From NCBI GenBank assembly GCA_036504975.1, contig DASXUF010000136.1, forward strand, positions 1 to 33,801: a stretch of 33,801 nucleotides of DNA, in the 5' to 3' direction. The stretch's first letter is position 1. The number at the start of each line of letters is the position of its first letter. Shown here piece by piece: positions 1-13,740 of the stretch. The stretch comes from Candidatus Binatia bacterium. GTDB taxonomy: Bacteria; Desulfobacterota; Binatia; UBA9968. The position numbers and the translations under genes are program-made. The notes under the pieces are model-generated. The model was not told the origin of the DNA. It worked only from the letters and a program-made list of their open reading frames with translations, and ran no database searches.

Positions 1-561
1 GCGATCATGATCGAGTCGCTGCGCCGCCGCCTCGCGCCCTTGCCCGACGGAGCGGCAGCCGAGTTCAGCCGCATCGTCGGCTATCTCAACGAGCTGGTCG
101 AGCACCTCCGACTCTTGGCGCGCGAGCTCCGGCCGCTGCTCTTGCACGATATCGGGCTCGAGGGCTCGCTGCGTTCGCTCGCCAACGGCATGTCCTCGGC
201 GCAGACGTGCGTAACGGCCGAATTCGCCACCGCGATTCCGCGACTCGAGGAGAGCACCGAGCTCGCGGTCTACCGCATCGCGCAGGAGGCGCTCGGCAAC
301 GCCGCCCGCCACGCGGCAGCCCGCGCGATCGTCCTGACGCTCGGCGTCGACCACGGCACGCTCCGGCTCGTCGTGCGCGATGACGGGTGCGGCTTCAGCG
401 CCGAGACCGACGTTCGCGCCGACGCCCTCGGACTCGTCAGCATGCAGGAGCGGGCGCAGGCGCTCGGCGGGCGCTTCGAGGTGCGTTCGGCGCCTGGCAG
501 CGGCACCGCGGTGCACCTCGAGTGTCCGGTCGCCGTGCGCACGCCCGCGAGCGCGGCGTAG
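1..561 (+). CDS. Sensor histidine kinase, C-terminal part (5' truncated by window)
   Basis: The frame is open from base 1, so the gene starts outside the window. The visible ~186 residues are the end of a NarL/DesK-type (HisKA_3 plus HATPase_c) kinase. A helix with LRPLLLHDIGLEGSL matches the second dimerisation helix of this family. It is followed by an N-box (RIAQEALGNAARHA, about residues 92-105 counted from the first ATG at base 7), a G1 box (DDGCGF) and a G2-like GLVSMQERA. The phosphorylated His is upstream and not seen. The protein should bind ATP and phosphorylate a LuxR-type response regulator, which is also not in view. Base composition is about 68% GC over the first 240 bases by hand count, against about 54% in tuf, so this gene differs from its right-hand neighbours. 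Confidence 0.85.
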   Translation, partial: AIMIESLRRRLAPLPDGAAAEFSRIVGYLNELVEHLRLLARELRPLLLHDIGLEGSLRSLANGMSSAQTCVTAEFATAIPRLEESTELAVYRIAQEALGNAARHAAARAIVLTLGVDHGTLRLVVRDDGCGFSAETDVRADALGLVSMQERAQALGGRFEVRSAPGSGTAVHLECPVAVRTPASAA

Positions 562-583
562 AGTAGCCGCAGGTTGTGAAGAA

Positions 584-711
584 AGGTCAGATGCAAGGCG
601 CGCCCGAGCGAGGGCGGAGGCGTACCCGAAAGGGTACGCCGCACCCTCATTCGAGGGCACGCAAGCGAGCGCCCGAGCAACGCGGCAGATGGGCCCAGTC
701 AGCAAGCTGCT
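584..711. repeat. Folded GC-rich intergenic repeat between kinase and tRNA-Thr
   Basis: The gap holds a strongly structured element. A perfect 9-bp stem GGCGTACCC (619-627) / GGGTACGCC (632-640) closes a GAAA tetraloop. It is extended by an outer GAGGG (610-614) / CCCTC (644-648). The 10-mer GCGCCCGAGC occurs twice as a direct repeat (600-609 and 669-678). The end carries CAGCAAGCTG (700-709). No T tract follows, so it is not a canonical terminator. From memory it resembles REP-like elements scattered in GC-rich deltaproteobacterial-type genomes; that identity is inference. Confidence 0.6.
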
Positions 712-784
712 GCCCAGGTAGCTCAGTTGGCAGAGCACGTCCTTGGTAAGGACGAGGTCGGCGGTTCGATCCCGCTCCTGGGCT
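712..784 (+). tRNA. trnT: tRNA-Thr (anticodon GGT)
   Basis: Full cloverleaf. The acceptor GCCCAGG (712-718) pairs with CCTGGGC (777-783) and the discriminator is T at 784. The anticodon stem CGTCC/GGACG closes the loop TTGGTAA with anticodon GGT, and the T arm has GTTCGATCC. CCA is not encoded. tRNA-Thr(GGT) directly before tuf is the arrangement also found at E. coli thrT-tufB, which supports the call. Confidence 0.95.
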
Positions 785-868
785 TTGCCCGGAACTGATA
801 AGCGGCAGAGTTTGGTCGGCGAATTGGATTCAGAATCATCGAATGGGAAAGGAAAATAGGAGGGTGAG

Positions 869-2059
869 ATGAGCAAGCAGAAATTCGAGCGGAAGAAGCC
901 GCATTTAAATATCGGCACCATCGGTCACGTAGACCACGGCAAAACCACCCTGACTGCCGCCATCACCAAGGTTTTGGAGAAAAAAGGGATGGCGAAGTTT
1001 TTGGCCTACGATCAGATCGACAAGGCCCCGGAGGAGAGAGAAAGAGGCGTCACGATCAACATCGCGCACGTCGAGTATGAAACCAACACCCGTCACTATG
1101 CCCACGTCGACTGTCCCGGCCATGCCGACTACATCAAGAACATGATCACCGGCGCAGCACAGATGGACGGTGCAATCTTGGTTGTCTCGGCGGCCGATGG
1201 CCCGATGCCGCAGACCCGCGAGCACATTCTGCTGGCGCGGCAAGTCGGCGTTCCCGCCATTGTCGTATATCTCAACAAGGCGGACATGGTGGATGACAAA
1301 GAGATCCTGGACCTGGTCGAGTTGGAAGTTCGGGAGTTGCTATCCAAGTATAACTTTCCCGGCGATGACACGCCTATCGTCATCGGCAGCGCGCTGAAGG
1401 CATTGGAGGGCGATGGCTCGGATCTGGGCGAGGCGTCGATCCTAAAGCTGATGGACGCGGTAGACGGCTACGTCAAGGAGCCGGTGCGGGCAACTGATAA
1501 ACCGTTTCTCATGCCCGTCGAGGACGTCTTCACTATCAGCGGCCGCGGTACGGTGGTGACCGGCCGAGTAGAGCGAGGAATCATTAAGGTCGGGGAAGAG
1601 GTGGAGATCGTTGGATTCCGCCAGACGGTGAAGACCGTGGCCACCGGTGTCGAGATGTTTCGCAAGCTCTTGGACGAAGGCCGTGCCGGAGACAACATCG
1701 GCGTGCTGCTCAGAGGAACAAAAAGGGAAGAGGTGGAACGCGGGCAAGTGTTGGCCAAACCGGGAAGCATTACGCCCCACACGCAATTCAATGCCGAGGC
1801 TTATGTATTGACCAAGGAAGAAGGCGGCAGGCATACGCCTTTCTTCAACGGCTATCGGCCGCAGTTCTATTTCCGAACGACGGACGTGACCGGTGTCGTG
1901 AAATTACCCGAAGGCACCGAGATGGTTATGCCCGGAGACAACATCAGCGTCGAAATATCTCTGATCACCCCTATTGCTATGGAAGAAGGGCTCAAGTTCG
2001 CTATCCGCGAAGGCGGCAAGACCGTCGGCGCCGGCGTCGTGACCAAAATTATGCAGTAG
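869..2059 (+). CDS. tuf: Elongation factor Tu
   Basis: GTPase that brings aminoacyl-tRNA to the ribosomal A site in the cytoplasm. At 396 aa it is full length. GTPase motifs are intact: GHVDHGKT (19-26), RGVT with the switch-I Thr (59-62), DCPGH with the catalytic His (81-85), NKAD (136-139) and SAL (174-176). Domains II and III follow with typical sequence. The start is set by a strong AGGAGGG Shine-Dalgarno 5 bases upstream. It lies between tRNA-Thr and rpmG/tRNA-Trp (the tufB position); no copy is present after fusA. Hand-counted GC over its first 240 coding-region bases is about 54%, low for this window, perhaps from translation-driven codon choice. Confidence 0.99.
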   Translation: MSKQKFERKKPHLNIGTIGHVDHGKTTLTAAITKVLEKKGMAKFLAYDQIDKAPEERERGVTINIAHVEYETNTRHYAHVDCPGHADYIKNMITGAAQMDGAILVVSAADGPMPQTREHILLARQVGVPAIVVYLNKADMVDDKEILDLVELEVRELLSKYNFPGDDTPIVIGSALKALEGDGSDLGEASILKLMDAVDGYVKEPVRATDKPFLMPVEDVFTISGRGTVVTGRVERGIIKVGEEVEIVGFRQTVKTVATGVEMFRKLLDEGRAGDNIGVLLRGTKREEVERGQVLAKPGSITPHTQFNAEAYVLTKEEGGRHTPFFNGYRPQFYFRTTDVTGVVKLPEGTEMVMPGDNISVEISLITPIAMEEGLKFAIREGGKTVGAGVVTKIMQ

Positions 2060-2080
2060 CCTCAGAATCGAGGGCGAGTC

Positions 2081-2233
2081 ATGCGAGAACTGATTGGCTT
2101 TGCGTGCGATCAATGCAAGCGAAAAAATTATACGACGAGCAAAAACAGGAAGCGGACCACGGATAAGTTGGCTTTTAAAAAATTCTGTCCTTCCTGCCGA
2201 ACTCATACGCAGCACAAAGAGGTGAAACTGTAA
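2081..2233 (+). CDS. rpmG: 50S ribosomal protein L33 (zinc-binding form)
   Basis: A 50-residue protein beginning MRELIGFACDQC, characteristic of L33, a small protein of the large subunit near the E site. Cysteines 9, 12, 36 and 39 form two CxxC pairs, so this is the zinc-ribbon (C+) form. It sits 21 bases after tuf and 7 bases before tRNA-Trp. In many bacteria rpmG holds exactly this place before secE. The start has GAGGGCGAG upstream. Confidence 0.97.
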   Translation: MRELIGFACDQCKRKNYTTSKNRKRTTDKLAFKKFCPSCRTHTQHKEVKL

Positions 2234-2240
2234 CGGAGAG

Positions 2241-2318
2241 GGGTCAGTAGCTCCAACTGGCTAGAGCGCCGGACTCCAAATCCGGTTGTTGCAGGTTCGA
2301 CTCCTGCCTGACCCGCCA
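2241..2318 (+). tRNA. trnW: tRNA-Trp (anticodon CCA)
   Basis: The acceptor GGGTCAG (2241-2247) pairs with CTGACCC (2308-2314), with G discriminator and encoded CCA (2316-2318). The anticodon stem CCGGA/TCCGG encloses CTCCAAA, giving anticodon CCA. The T arm is GCAGG-TTCGACT-CCTGC. Its place between rpmG and secE is the usual one. Unlike the tRNA-Thr at 712 it carries its own CCA end. Confidence 0.97.
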
Positions 2319-2340
2319 TCTCACCGCGTTCGGCATTCTC

Positions 2341-2556
2341 ATGGGAGAATGGACACAGAAAATTGCGGATGCCGTTCGGCACTCGGTCGAGTTCTTTAAG
2401 GATGCCTGGCAGGAACTCAAGAAGGTCCATTGGCCTTCGCGCAAGGAAACCTATGTGACAACCCTGGTCGTCCTGGTCGTTGTTTTGCTCATTTCTGTTT
2501 TTCTGGCGGTCGTGGATTTGGGACTGACCCGAGCCATTCAGGCGATAGTCAGCTAA
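2341..2556 (+). CDS. secE: Preprotein translocase subunit SecE
   Basis: The small clamp subunit of the SecYEG channel in the inner membrane. At 71 aa it is the short, single-span form. An amphipathic N-terminal part leads to the conserved KKVHWPSRKET (27-37), followed by one transmembrane helix (about 40-59, rich in V, L and I). The start follows tRNA-Trp by 22 bases with no clear Shine-Dalgarno. It is encoded next to nusG as in most bacteria; its partner secY is 23 kb downstream in the same run. Confidence 0.97.
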   Translation: MGEWTQKIADAVRHSVEFFKDAWQELKKVHWPSRKETYVTTLVVLVVVLLISVFLAVVDLGLTRAIQAIVS

Positions 2557-2577
2557 CTACCCGGGTGGTCGTCCTGT

Positions 2578-3108
2578 ATGGATAAAAAATGGTACGTGGT
2601 GCATACGTTCTCCGGCTACGAACAAAAAGTCAAAGCGGCGCTGGAGGAGCGGATCAAAAGTCTCGGCAAAGAGCAGCAGTTCGGCGAGATCCTGGTCCCC
2701 GTGGAAAAAGTGATGGAGTTGGTTAAAGGAAAAAAGAAGACCTCTTCGAGGAAATTCTTCCCGGGCTATATCCTGGTTCAGATGGTTCTCGACGACGAGA
2801 CCTGGCACGTGGTCAAGGAGACGCCGAAGGTGACCGGCTTCGTCGGGGGAAGCACCCATCCCGCTCCGGTGAGCGACGAAGAGGTCAAGGCGATCACGCA
2901 GCAGATGGAAGAGGGCGCGATCAAGCCGAAGCCGCGCGTCCTGTTTTCGGTGGGAGAAAGCGTCAAGGTGGTCGACGGTCCTTTCGTCGATTTTAACGGC
3001 ATCGTCGAGGAAGTTCGGCCTGAGAAGGGGAAGCTCCGAGTGCTCATCAGCATCTTCGGCCGCGCCACGCCGGTCGAGCTCGATTTCGTTCAGGTGGAGC
3101 GGAACTGA
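2578..3108 (+). CDS. nusG: Transcription termination/antitermination protein NusG
   Basis: Transcription elongation factor that binds the RNA polymerase clamp and links it to Rho or to ribosomal S10. At 176 aa it is standard length. The NGN domain starts with [11 protein letters not shown] (5-15) and contains FPGY (61-64). The C-terminal KOW domain lies at about 128-176, with [11 protein letters not shown] at 131-141. The stop is separated by one base from the rplK start, so the two genes are probably translationally coupled. Confidence 0.98.
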   Translation: MDKKWYVVHTFSGYEQKVKAALEERIKSLGKEQQFGEILVPVEKVMELVKGKKKTSSRKFFPGYILVQMVLDDETWHVVKETPKVTGFVGGSTHPAPVSDEEVKAITQQMEEGAIKPKPRVLFSVGESVKVVDGPFVDFNGIVEEVRPEKGKLRVLISIFGRATPVELDFVQVERN

Positions 3109-3109
3109 A

Positions 3110-3535
3110 ATGGCCAAGAAAGTAATCGGAGAGATCAAGCTGCAGATTCCCGCGGGACAGGCCAATCCAAGCCCTCCCGTGGGTCCCGCCTTGGGCCAGC
3201 GCGGCGTAAATATCATGGAATTCTGCAAGGCCTTCAATGCGGCCACCCAGTCGCAGCAGGGGATGATCATTCCGGTGATCGTCACGGTGTATGCGGACCG
3301 GTCGTTCACCTTCATCACCAAGACGCCGCCGACGGCCGTACTGCTCAAGAAGGCGGTCGGATTGGAAAAGGGCTCCGGCGAGCCGGGAAAAAACAAGGTC
3401 GGCAAGGTGACGCAAGCGCAGATTCGCGAGATCGCTCAAGTGAAGCTCCGCGATCTGACGGCAAAGGATTTGGACGCCGCGGTAAAGACCGTCGAGGGCA
3501 CGGCGAGAAGCCTGGGTTTGGAAATCGAAGGGTAG
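3110..3535 (+). CDS. rplK: 50S ribosomal protein L11
   Basis: L11 forms the GTPase-associated centre with 23S rRNA and the L10/L7-L12 stalk. The 141-aa sequence has the proline-rich N-terminal [20 protein letters not shown] and the C-terminal rRNA-binding domain. The ATG is one base after the nusG stop, with GGTGGAGCGG inside nusG as the likely ribosome site. In E. coli an L1-binding leader precedes this gene; here there is no room for one directly upstream. Confidence 0.98.
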   Translation: MAKKVIGEIKLQIPAGQANPSPPVGPALGQRGVNIMEFCKAFNAATQSQQGMIIPVIVTVYADRSFTFITKTPPTAVLLKKAVGLEKGSGEPGKNKVGKVTQAQIREIAQVKLRDLTAKDLDAAVKTVEGTARSLGLEIEG

Positions 3536-3541
3536 GAAAAG

Positions 3542-3613
3542 CAGAATCCAGAATACAGAATTCAGTAGACAGAAGGGGGGCGGGGATTCTGAATTCTGGC
3601 TTCTGAATTCTGA
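3542..3613. repeat. Inverted heptad repeat tract between rplK and rplA
   Basis: The left half is five consecutive 7-bp units starting CAG (consensus CAGAANN, 3542-3576). A G-rich spacer (3577-3585) follows, then four units of consensus ATTCTGN (3586-3613). The halves are inverted: 3542-3565 can pair with 3589-3612 at 21 of 24 positions, giving a long RNA hairpin with a 23-base loop. The tract fills nearly the whole 90-base gap and ends 12 bases before the rplA ATG. Confidence 0.85.
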
Positions 3614-3625
3614 ACCGAGGGTCAT

Positions 3626-4330
3626 ATGAAGCGTCGAGGAAAAGGATATAAAGCCGCTCTGGAAAAAGTCGACCGCGCAACCAGGTATCCGTTGGAAGAC
3701 GGGCTTCGCCTGGTTCACGAGACCAAACGGGCCAAGTTCGATGAAACCGTCGAGTTGGCGATCCGCCTGGGAGTCGATCCCAAGCAAGCCGACCAAAACA
3801 TCCGTGGCACTGTGGTTCTGCCGCACGGGATGGGGAAAGCGGTTCGTGTGGTCGCCTTCGCTAAAGGCGACAAGGTAAAGGAAGCCGAGGAGGCCGGCGC
3901 CGATTTTGTCGGCGCCGACGATCTGATCAAGAAGATCACCGAAGGGTGGCTCGATTTCGATAACGCCGTCGCCACGCCGGACATGATGGCCGCGGTCGGA
4001 AAAATAGGAAAAATATTGGGCCCGCGGGGACTCATGCCCAATCCCAAGGTCGGAACCGTCACCATAGACATCGCGAAGGCCGTCAAAGAAATCAAAGCGG
4101 GAAAACTCGAGTTCAGAGTCGACAAGGCAGGCATCGTTCATATTCCGGTCGGCAAGGTCTCTTTCGGCATGGAAAAGCTGTTAGACAACGCTCGGGTGGT
4201 TCTCACGGCAATTGTTAGAGCCAAACCGGCTTCGGCCAAAGGCAACTACGTTCAAGGAGTGACAGTGTCCACGACGATGGGGCCGGGAATAAAAATAGAC
4301 GTGAATCAGGTGCGGGCCTTGGCAGCGTAA
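3626..4330 (+). CDS. rplA: 50S ribosomal protein L1
   Basis: L1 forms the mobile stalk beside the E site and represses its own operon in many bacteria. The sequence has typical L1 features: [20 protein letters not shown] near the N terminus, the internal [15 protein letters not shown] and a final [11 protein letters not shown]. Length 234 aa is normal. GAGGG lies 4 bases before the ATG. The inverted heptad tract lies directly upstream, so rplA is the first gene after a possible hairpin in the rplK-rplA message. Confidence 0.98.
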   Translation: MKRRGKGYKAALEKVDRATRYPLEDGLRLVHETKRAKFDETVELAIRLGVDPKQADQNIRGTVVLPHGMGKAVRVVAFAKGDKVKEAEEAGADFVGADDLIKKITEGWLDFDNAVATPDMMAAVGKIGKILGPRGLMPNPKVGTVTIDIAKAVKEIKAGKLEFRVDKAGIVHIPVGKVSFGMEKLLDNARVVLTAIVRAKPASAKGNYVQGVTVSTTMGPGIKIDVNQVRALAA

Positions 4331-4347
4331 GCGCGCTGGAGAAGAAA

Positions 4348-4896
4348 ATGGCTGAGTTATCGACGAACACCGCGATACAGGCGGAAAAGGCCGCGACCGT
4401 CGCCGAAGTGCATAAGAAGCTCAAGGCCGCCAAGGTGGCGATCGTCACCGAGTATCGCGGCCTCACGGTGGCGCAGATGACCCGCCTCCGGCGCGACATG
4501 CGCCAGGCGGCGGGGGAGTACCACGTCATCAAGAACACCATGGCCAAACGCGCGCTTAAAGACACGGCCTACGGCGATTTGGGACGTTTGCTCGACGGCC
4601 CCAATGGCTGGGTGTTTGGTTATGAAGATCCGGTCGCGGTCTCAAAGAAGCTGATCAAGTTCATCGAAGAAAATGAAAAACTCACCATCAAGGGGGCGCT
4701 CTTCGAGGGCGAGTTCATGGACCAGGCCAAAGTCAAGGTCCTCTCCCAGATGCCGAGCAAGCCGGAGCTTCAGGCGAAGCTGCTGGCGCTCATGCAGGCG
4801 CCGGCGACCCAACTGGTGCGCTTGATGCAGGAGCCGGCCGCCATGATGGCGCGGTTGTTGGAATCCATTCGCAAACAAAAAGAATCGCAAGGTTGA
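4348..4896 (+). CDS. rplJ: 50S ribosomal protein L10
   Basis: L10 anchors L7/L12 dimers to the ribosome. The N-terminal RNA-binding domain contains [17 protein letters not shown] and [12 protein letters not shown], both typical of L10. The C-terminal helix that carries L12 dimers (about 140-182) is rich in L, M and A. Length is 182 aa. Only 17 bases separate it from rplA, so the long L10-autoregulatory leader known in E. coli cannot lie between them. Confidence 0.97.
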   Translation: MAELSTNTAIQAEKAATVAEVHKKLKAAKVAIVTEYRGLTVAQMTRLRRDMRQAAGEYHVIKNTMAKRALKDTAYGDLGRLLDGPNGWVFGYEDPVAVSKKLIKFIEENEKLTIKGALFEGEFMDQAKVKVLSQMPSKPELQAKLLALMQAPATQLVRLMQEPAAMMARLLESIRKQKESQG

Positions 4897-4918
4897 AACA
4901 TCCAAACAGGAGGAAGCC

Positions 4919-5293
4919 ATGGAAGTGACGAGAGATCAGGTCAAGGAGTTCATCAAACAGAGTTCCGTCATGGAGATCGCCGCGTTGGTGAAAGAGTTGG
5001 AGCAGGAGCTCGGCATCAGCGCGGCGGCGCCGGTGGCGGTGGCTGCCGCAGCGGCGGGCCCGGCGGCGGCGGCGGAGGAGAAGACGGAATTCAACGTCAT
5101 TCTGGCCAACGCCGGTGACAAAAAGATCCAGGTCATCAAGGTCGTGCGCGAGCTGACCGGCCTCGGCTTGAAAGAGGCTAAGGATCTGGTCGACGGCGCG
5201 CCCAAGCCGATCAAGGAAGGCGTGTCCAAGGCCGACGCGGAGAACATCAAGAAGAAGGTCGAAGAGGTGGGAGGAAAGGTAGAGATTAAGTAG
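4919..5293 (+). CDS. rplL: 50S ribosomal protein L7/L12
   Basis: The multicopy stalk protein that recruits translation GTPases. The N-terminal dimerisation domain is joined by an Ala/Val-rich hinge (about 36-57) to the C-terminal domain, which begins KTEFNVIL and contains the helix [16 protein letters not shown]. Length 124 aa is usual. A strong AGGAGG precedes the start by 5 bases, fitting the high expression needed for a protein present in several copies. Confidence 0.98.
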   Translation: MEVTRDQVKEFIKQSSVMEIAALVKELEQELGISAAAPVAVAAAAAGPAAAAEEKTEFNVILANAGDKKIQVIKVVRELTGLGLKEAKDLVDGAPKPIKEGVSKADAENIKKKVEEVGGKVEIK

Positions 5294-5346
5294 GCGGGAT
5301 CGGTTGTCTTCCCTCTAATCTCAAACCGGGTCGAAAGAGGAGTATC

Positions 5347-8300
5347 ATGGCGTTTCAAGTGGCACACAATTTAAGGTTTCGCCGCAGTTTTGGCCGGATC
5401 AAAAAGATCATCGATCTGCCTTACCTGATTGAAATTCAGAAAAACTCGTACGACGTCTTCCTGCAGAAAGACGTGCCCGCCGACCAGCGTCAGAACGCGG
5501 GGCTTCAGGGCGTCTTCAAGTCGGTGTTTCCGATCAAGGATTTTAACGACACCTCTTCGCTCGAATTTGTCAGCTACAATCTCGGCGAGCCGAAATACGA
5601 CGTGGACGAGTGTCACCAGCGCGGGATGACGTTCGCGGCGCCGCTGAAAGTCACCGTCCAGTTGGTTCTGTGGGACGTGGACCCGCAAAGCGGCAGCCGG
5701 AGCATCAAGAACGTCAAGGAGCAGGAAGTCTACTTCGGCGAAATTCCTTTGATGACCAAGAACGGCACGTTCATGGTCAACGGTACCGAGCGCGTCATCG
5801 TCAGCCAGCTCCATCGCTCTCCCGGAGTATTCTTCGAGCACGACAAAGGAAAGACGCATGCCAGCGGCAAGCTGCTCTACTCCGCCCGCGTCATCCCCTA
5901 CCGCGGCTCGTGGCTCGATTTCGAATTCGATCCTAGAGACATCCTCTACGTGCGCATCGACCGGCGGCGGAAATTCCACGCGACGGTGTTGCTCCGCGCC
6001 CTCGGCATGACGACGGAGGATCTGCTAAACTATTTCTACACGAGCGACACGATCGTTTTCGACGGCCGCAAGGCCCAGCTCGTCTTCAAGCCCGAGCATT
6101 TGATCGGCGTCAAGGCGGGCTCGGACGTGCGCGATCCCAAGAGCAACGAGCTGATCGTCCGCGAAGGCAGAAAGTTGACGCGCCTTTTGATCCGCCAGAT
6201 GGAGCAGTCCAAAATCAAGCAGGTGCCGATCGCCCTCGAGGACGTCATCGGCCGCGTCGCCGCCCACGATATCGTCGATCCCGCGACCGGCAAGCCGCTG
6301 GTGGAGTGCAATCAGGAGATCACGCAGGAAAAACTCGATCTCCTCAGGGAAAAAGGCATCAACCAGATCGAGGTCCTGTTCATCGATGAATCGCGCGTGG
6401 GTCCGTTCTTGCGCACGACCTTGCTGCAGGACCGGCTCGATCAGGCGGACAAGGACGACCATAAAAAACCGGAAAAAGCGATCGAGCAGGCGATCCTGGA
6501 AATTTATCGCCGTCTCCGGCCGGGCGACCCGCCGACCAAAGAGTCCGCGAACAATTTTTTCAACAACTTATTTTTCAACCCCGACCGCTACGACTTGTCC
6601 AAAGTGGGCCGGCTGAAGCTCAACCACAGGCTGAAGCTCAACGTGCCGCTGGAGCACGGCACGCTCCGCAAAGAAGATATTCTCGAGGTCGTGCGCTATC
6701 TTATGGAGCTTCGGAACGGCATCGGCTCCGTCGACGACATCGACCATCTGGGCAACCGGCGCGTACGCGCGGTCGGCGAGCTGGTGGAGAACCACTTCCG
6801 CGTCGGACTGGTCAGGATGGAGCGGGCGATCAAAGAAAAGATGAGCCTCCAGGACATCGAAACTCTGATGCCCCAGGAACTCATCAACTACAAACCGGTC
6901 TCCGCGGCGCTGAAAGAATTCTTCGGCTCGAGCCAGTTGTCGCAGTTCATGGATCAGACCAACCCGCTTTCTGAGATCACGCACAAGCGGCGGCTTTCGG
7001 CCCTGGGTCCCGGCGGTCTCACGCGCGAGCGCGCCGGTTTCGAAGTCCGCGACGTGCATCCGACGCATTACGGCCGGGTCTGTCCGATCGAGACGCCCGA
7101 AGGACCGAACATCGGTCTGATCGCTTCGCTGACAACCTATGCAAGAGTCAACGAGTACGGCTTTATCGAGACGCCGTATCGCGAGGTCGAGAACGGCCGG
7201 GTGACCGACCGGATCCGTTATCTCTCCGCCTTGGAAGAAGAAGATCACGTCATCGCCCAGGCGAACGCGCCGATCGACAACCGCGGAGCCTTCACGGCGG
7301 ATCTCGTCTCCTCGCGCAAGGGCGGCGAGTTCGTGATGGCGCGGCCGGAGGAAGTCGACTTCATGGACGTCTCGCCCAACCAGCTCGTCAGCGTCGCCGC
7401 CTCGTTGATCCCTTTTCTGGAAAACGACGACGCCAACCGCGCCCTCATGGGCTCGAACATGCAGCGCCAGGCGGTGCCGTTGCTCCGCACCGAAGCTCCT
7501 CTGGTCGGCACGGGTATGGAAAAAGTCGTGGCGCGCGACTCGGGCGTGACCATCGTCGCCCGGCGCGACGGCATAGTCGAGAGCGTCGATTCGACCCGGA
7601 TCGTCGTCAAGGCCGACAAGACGTCCGGATCGCACCGCGACACGGGAGTGGACATCTACAGTCTCGTGAAGTACCAGCGGTCCAATCAGAACACCTGCAT
7701 GAACCAGCGGCCGATCGTCATGATCGGCGACCACGTCAAGGCCGGCGACGTCATCGCCGACGGGCCTTCGACGGAGATGGGCGAATTAGCGCTGGGCCGC
7801 AATGTTTTGGTCGCCCTGATGCCTTGGGGCGGGTACAACTTCGAAGACTCGATTCTGATCAGCGAGCGCGTCGTCAAAGAAGACATCTTTACCTCGATCC
7901 ACATCGAAGAGTTCGAGTGCGTCTCGCGCGACACCAAGCTCGGCCCCGAAGAGATCACCCGCGACATTCCCAACGTCGGCGACGAGGCGCTGACCGATCT
8001 CGACGAGAGCGGCATCGTCCGCATCGGCGCTGAAGTAAAACCCGGAGACATCCTCGTCGGCAAGATCACTCCCAAGGGCGAGACCCAGCTCTCGCCCGAA
8101 GAGAAGCTCCTGCGCGCGATCTTCGGCGAGAAGGCCGGCGAGGTGCGCGACACTTCGCTGAGAGTTCCTCCCGGAGTCGAGGGGACCGTGATCAACGTGA
8201 GAATCTTCTCGCGCAAGGGTCTCGGGAAAGACGAGCGCAGCAAGGTCATCGAGGATGAGGACGTCAGCAGGCTCCGCAAGGACCAGCACGAAGAGATCCG

Positions 8301-9492
8301 CATACTCCAGGACGGCGCGATGAAGCGCCTTAAGAAGCTGCTCGTCGGCCGGCGCACGGCGGCGCAGGTGCGCGACGACAACCGCCGGGTGCTCATCAAC
8401 AAAGGGAAAGAGATCACCGAGGAAGATCTCGACGAGATCACGATGCCCTATTGGGGCGAGATCCGGGTCGATAACGAATCGGTCGAGGCGGAGCTCAAGC
8501 GCATCGTCGAAAGCACGATCGAGCAGGTGGAGCTCATCAAGGTCGTTTTTCAGGACAAGATCAATAAGCTCAAGAGCGGCGACGAGCTGCCGCCCGGCGT
8601 CATCAAGATGGTGAAGACTTTCGTCGCGATCAAGCGCAAACTTCAGGTCGGAGACAAGATGGCCGGCCGCCACGGCAACAAGGGAGTCATCTCGCGCATC
8701 TTGCCGGAAGAGGACATGCCGCTGCTCGAAGACGGCACTCCCGTGGACATCGTGCTCAATCCTCTCGGCGTTCCTTCCAGAATGAACGTGGGGCAGATTC
8801 TCGAAGCGCATCTCGGCTGGGCCGCGCGCACACTGGGAAAGCAGATCGACGAGCTGATCCACAATGGGCGTCCGGACCCGGATCAACTGCGCCGCCGGCT
8901 GAAGGAGTATCTGGCGAGCCGGGAGGTCGGCGAATTCGTCGACGGCGTCAAGGACGCGGATCTGGTGCGCCTCGCGCAAAAATATCACGACGGTCTCCAT
9001 CTGGCGTCGCCGGTATTCGACGGCGCCGCCGAAGAAGAAATTTTCAACCTTCTTAGAAAGGCCGGGCTGCCGGCTACCGGACAGGTGACGCTCCGCGATG
9101 GCCGGACGGGAGTGGCCTTCGATGAGAAGGTGACGGTTGGCGTCATGTACATGATGAAGCTCCACCACCTCGTGGACGACAAGATTCACGCGCGATCCAC
9201 CGGCCCTTACTCTCTCGTCACGCAGCAGCCGCTCGGAGGCAAGGCCCAGTTCGGCGGCCAGCGTCTGGGCGAGATGGAGGTCTGGGCGCTGGAAGCCTAC
9301 GGCGCCGCTTTTACCTTGCAAGAAATGTTGACGGTAAAATCGGACGACGTTGTCGGACGCACGAGGATGTATGAGGCGATCGTCAAAGGCGACAATCTGC
9401 TCGAGCCGGGACTTCCCGAATCGTTCAACGTCATGGTGAAAGAGCTGCAGAGTTTGGGTCTGGACGTGGAGCTGGTGGAGGAGAAAAGCTGA
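5347..9492 (+). CDS. rpoB: DNA-directed RNA polymerase subunit beta
   Basis: Catalytic beta subunit of RNA polymerase. The 1381-aa protein has every conserved block. The rifampicin-binding region, with [10 protein letters not shown], lies at about 527-554. The residues matching E. coli D516, H526 and S531 are present, so no classical rifampicin-resistance change is seen; one conserved Asn is Thr (T538). The active-site segment [13 protein letters not shown] is intact. AAGAGGAG precedes the start in a 53-base gap after rplL. It is followed by rpoC after 20 bases. Confidence 0.99.
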   Translation: MAFQVAHNLRFRRSFGRIKKIIDLPYLIEIQKNSYDVFLQKDVPADQRQNAGLQGVFKSVFPIKDFNDTSSLEFVSYNLGEPKYDVDECHQRGMTFAAPLKVTVQLVLWDVDPQSGSRSIKNVKEQEVYFGEIPLMTKNGTFMVNGTERVIVSQLHRSPGVFFEHDKGKTHASGKLLYSARVIPYRGSWLDFEFDPRDILYVRIDRRRKFHATVLLRALGMTTEDLLNYFYTSDTIVFDGRKAQLVFKPEHLIGVKAGSDVRDPKSNELIVREGRKLTRLLIRQMEQSKIKQVPIALEDVIGRVAAHDIVDPATGKPLVECNQEITQEKLDLLREKGINQIEVLFIDESRVGPFLRTTLLQDRLDQADKDDHKKPEKAIEQAILEIYRRLRPGDPPTKESANNFFNNLFFNPDRYDLSKVGRLKLNHRLKLNVPLEHGTLRKEDILEVVRYLMELRNGIGSVDDIDHLGNRRVRAVGELVENHFRVGLVRMERAIKEKMSLQDIETLMPQELINYKPVSAALKEFFGSSQLSQFMDQTNPLSEITHKRRLSALGPGGLTRERAGFEVRDVHPTHYGRVCPIETPEGPNIGLIASLTTYARVNEYGFIETPYREVENGRVTDRIRYLSALEEEDHVIAQANAPIDNRGAFTADLVSSRKGGEFVMARPEEVDFMDVSPNQLVSVAASLIPFLENDDANRALMGSNMQRQAVPLLRTEAPLVGTGMEKVVARDSGVTIVARRDGIVESVDSTRIVVKADKTSGSHRDTGVDIYSLVKYQRSNQNTCMNQRPIVMIGDHVKAGDVIADGPSTEMGELALGRNVLVALMPWGGYNFEDSILISERVVKEDIFTSIHIEEFECVSRDTKLGPEEITRDIPNVGDEALTDLDESGIVRIGAEVKPGDILVGKITPKGETQLSPEEKLLRAIFGEKAGEVRDTSLRVPPGVEGTVINVRIFSRKGLGKDERSKVIEDEDVSRLRKDQHEEIRILQDGAMKRLKKLLVGRRTAAQVRDDNRRVLINKGKEITEEDLDEITMPYWGEIRVDNESVEAELKRIVESTIEQVELIKVVFQDKINKLKSGDELPPGVIKMVKTFVAIKRKLQVGDKMAGRHGNKGVISRILPEEDMPLLEDGTPVDIVLNPLGVPSRMNVGQILEAHLGWAARTLGKQIDELIHNGRPDPDQLRRRLKEYLASREVGEFVDGVKDADLVRLAQKYHDGLHLASPVFDGAAEEEIFNLLRKAGLPATGQVTLRDGRTGVAFDEKVTVGVMYMMKLHHLVDDKIHARSTGPYSLVTQQPLGGKAQFGGQRLGEMEVWALEAYGAAFTLQEMLTVKSDDVVGRTRMYEAIVKGDNLLEPGLPESFNVMVKELQSLGLDVELVEEKS

Positions 9493-9512
9493 AACCCCAA
9501 CGAGGTGTCTAA

Positions 9513-13640
<4,128 letters not shown>

Positions 13641-13643
13641 TTG

Positions 13644-13736
13644 TTTTGACAACGGCACGAGCGTCTGTTATTAATAATGGATTTTACCAGAAAGTGATTT
13701 ATTTTCCCCGCGTTTACTCGTGAACGGGGTTTGGAA
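13644..13736 (+). promoter_or_regulatory. Probable promoter and leader hairpin before rpsL
   Basis: A perfect TTGACA (13644-13649) is followed after 17-18 bases by the AT-rich run around TATTAATAAT (13667-13676). This is a plausible sigma70-type promoter for the str genes, though the -10 match is only partial. Downstream, CCCC at about 13706-13709 and GGGG near 13726-13729 flank inner arms GTTTA/TGAAC, a possible short leader hairpin ending about 11 bases before the rpsL ATG. Confidence 0.5.
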
Positions 13737-13740
13737 AGCG

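Noticed and set aside
584-711. Rho-independent terminator for the kinase gene
   Set aside because: The stem is good but no T tract follows either side; kept as a repeat.
2557-3405. 282-codon minus-strand frame opposite nusG and rplK
   Set aside because: Shadow frame; the plus strand holds two certain genes.
3542-3613. CRISPR-like array
   Set aside because: Units are only 7 bp with no spacers and an inverted second half; no cas genes are in the window.
3047-4141. 364-codon minus-strand frame across rplK and rplA
   Set aside because: It lies wholly opposite two conserved ribosomal genes and runs through the heptad tract; no domain is visible.
7786-9321. 511-codon minus-strand frame inside rpoB
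   Set aside because: Shadow of rpoB with composition-driven openness and no domain features.
13720-13740. Upstream GTG start for rpsL
   Set aside because: It adds seven residues before the conserved [10 protein letters not shown] terminus.
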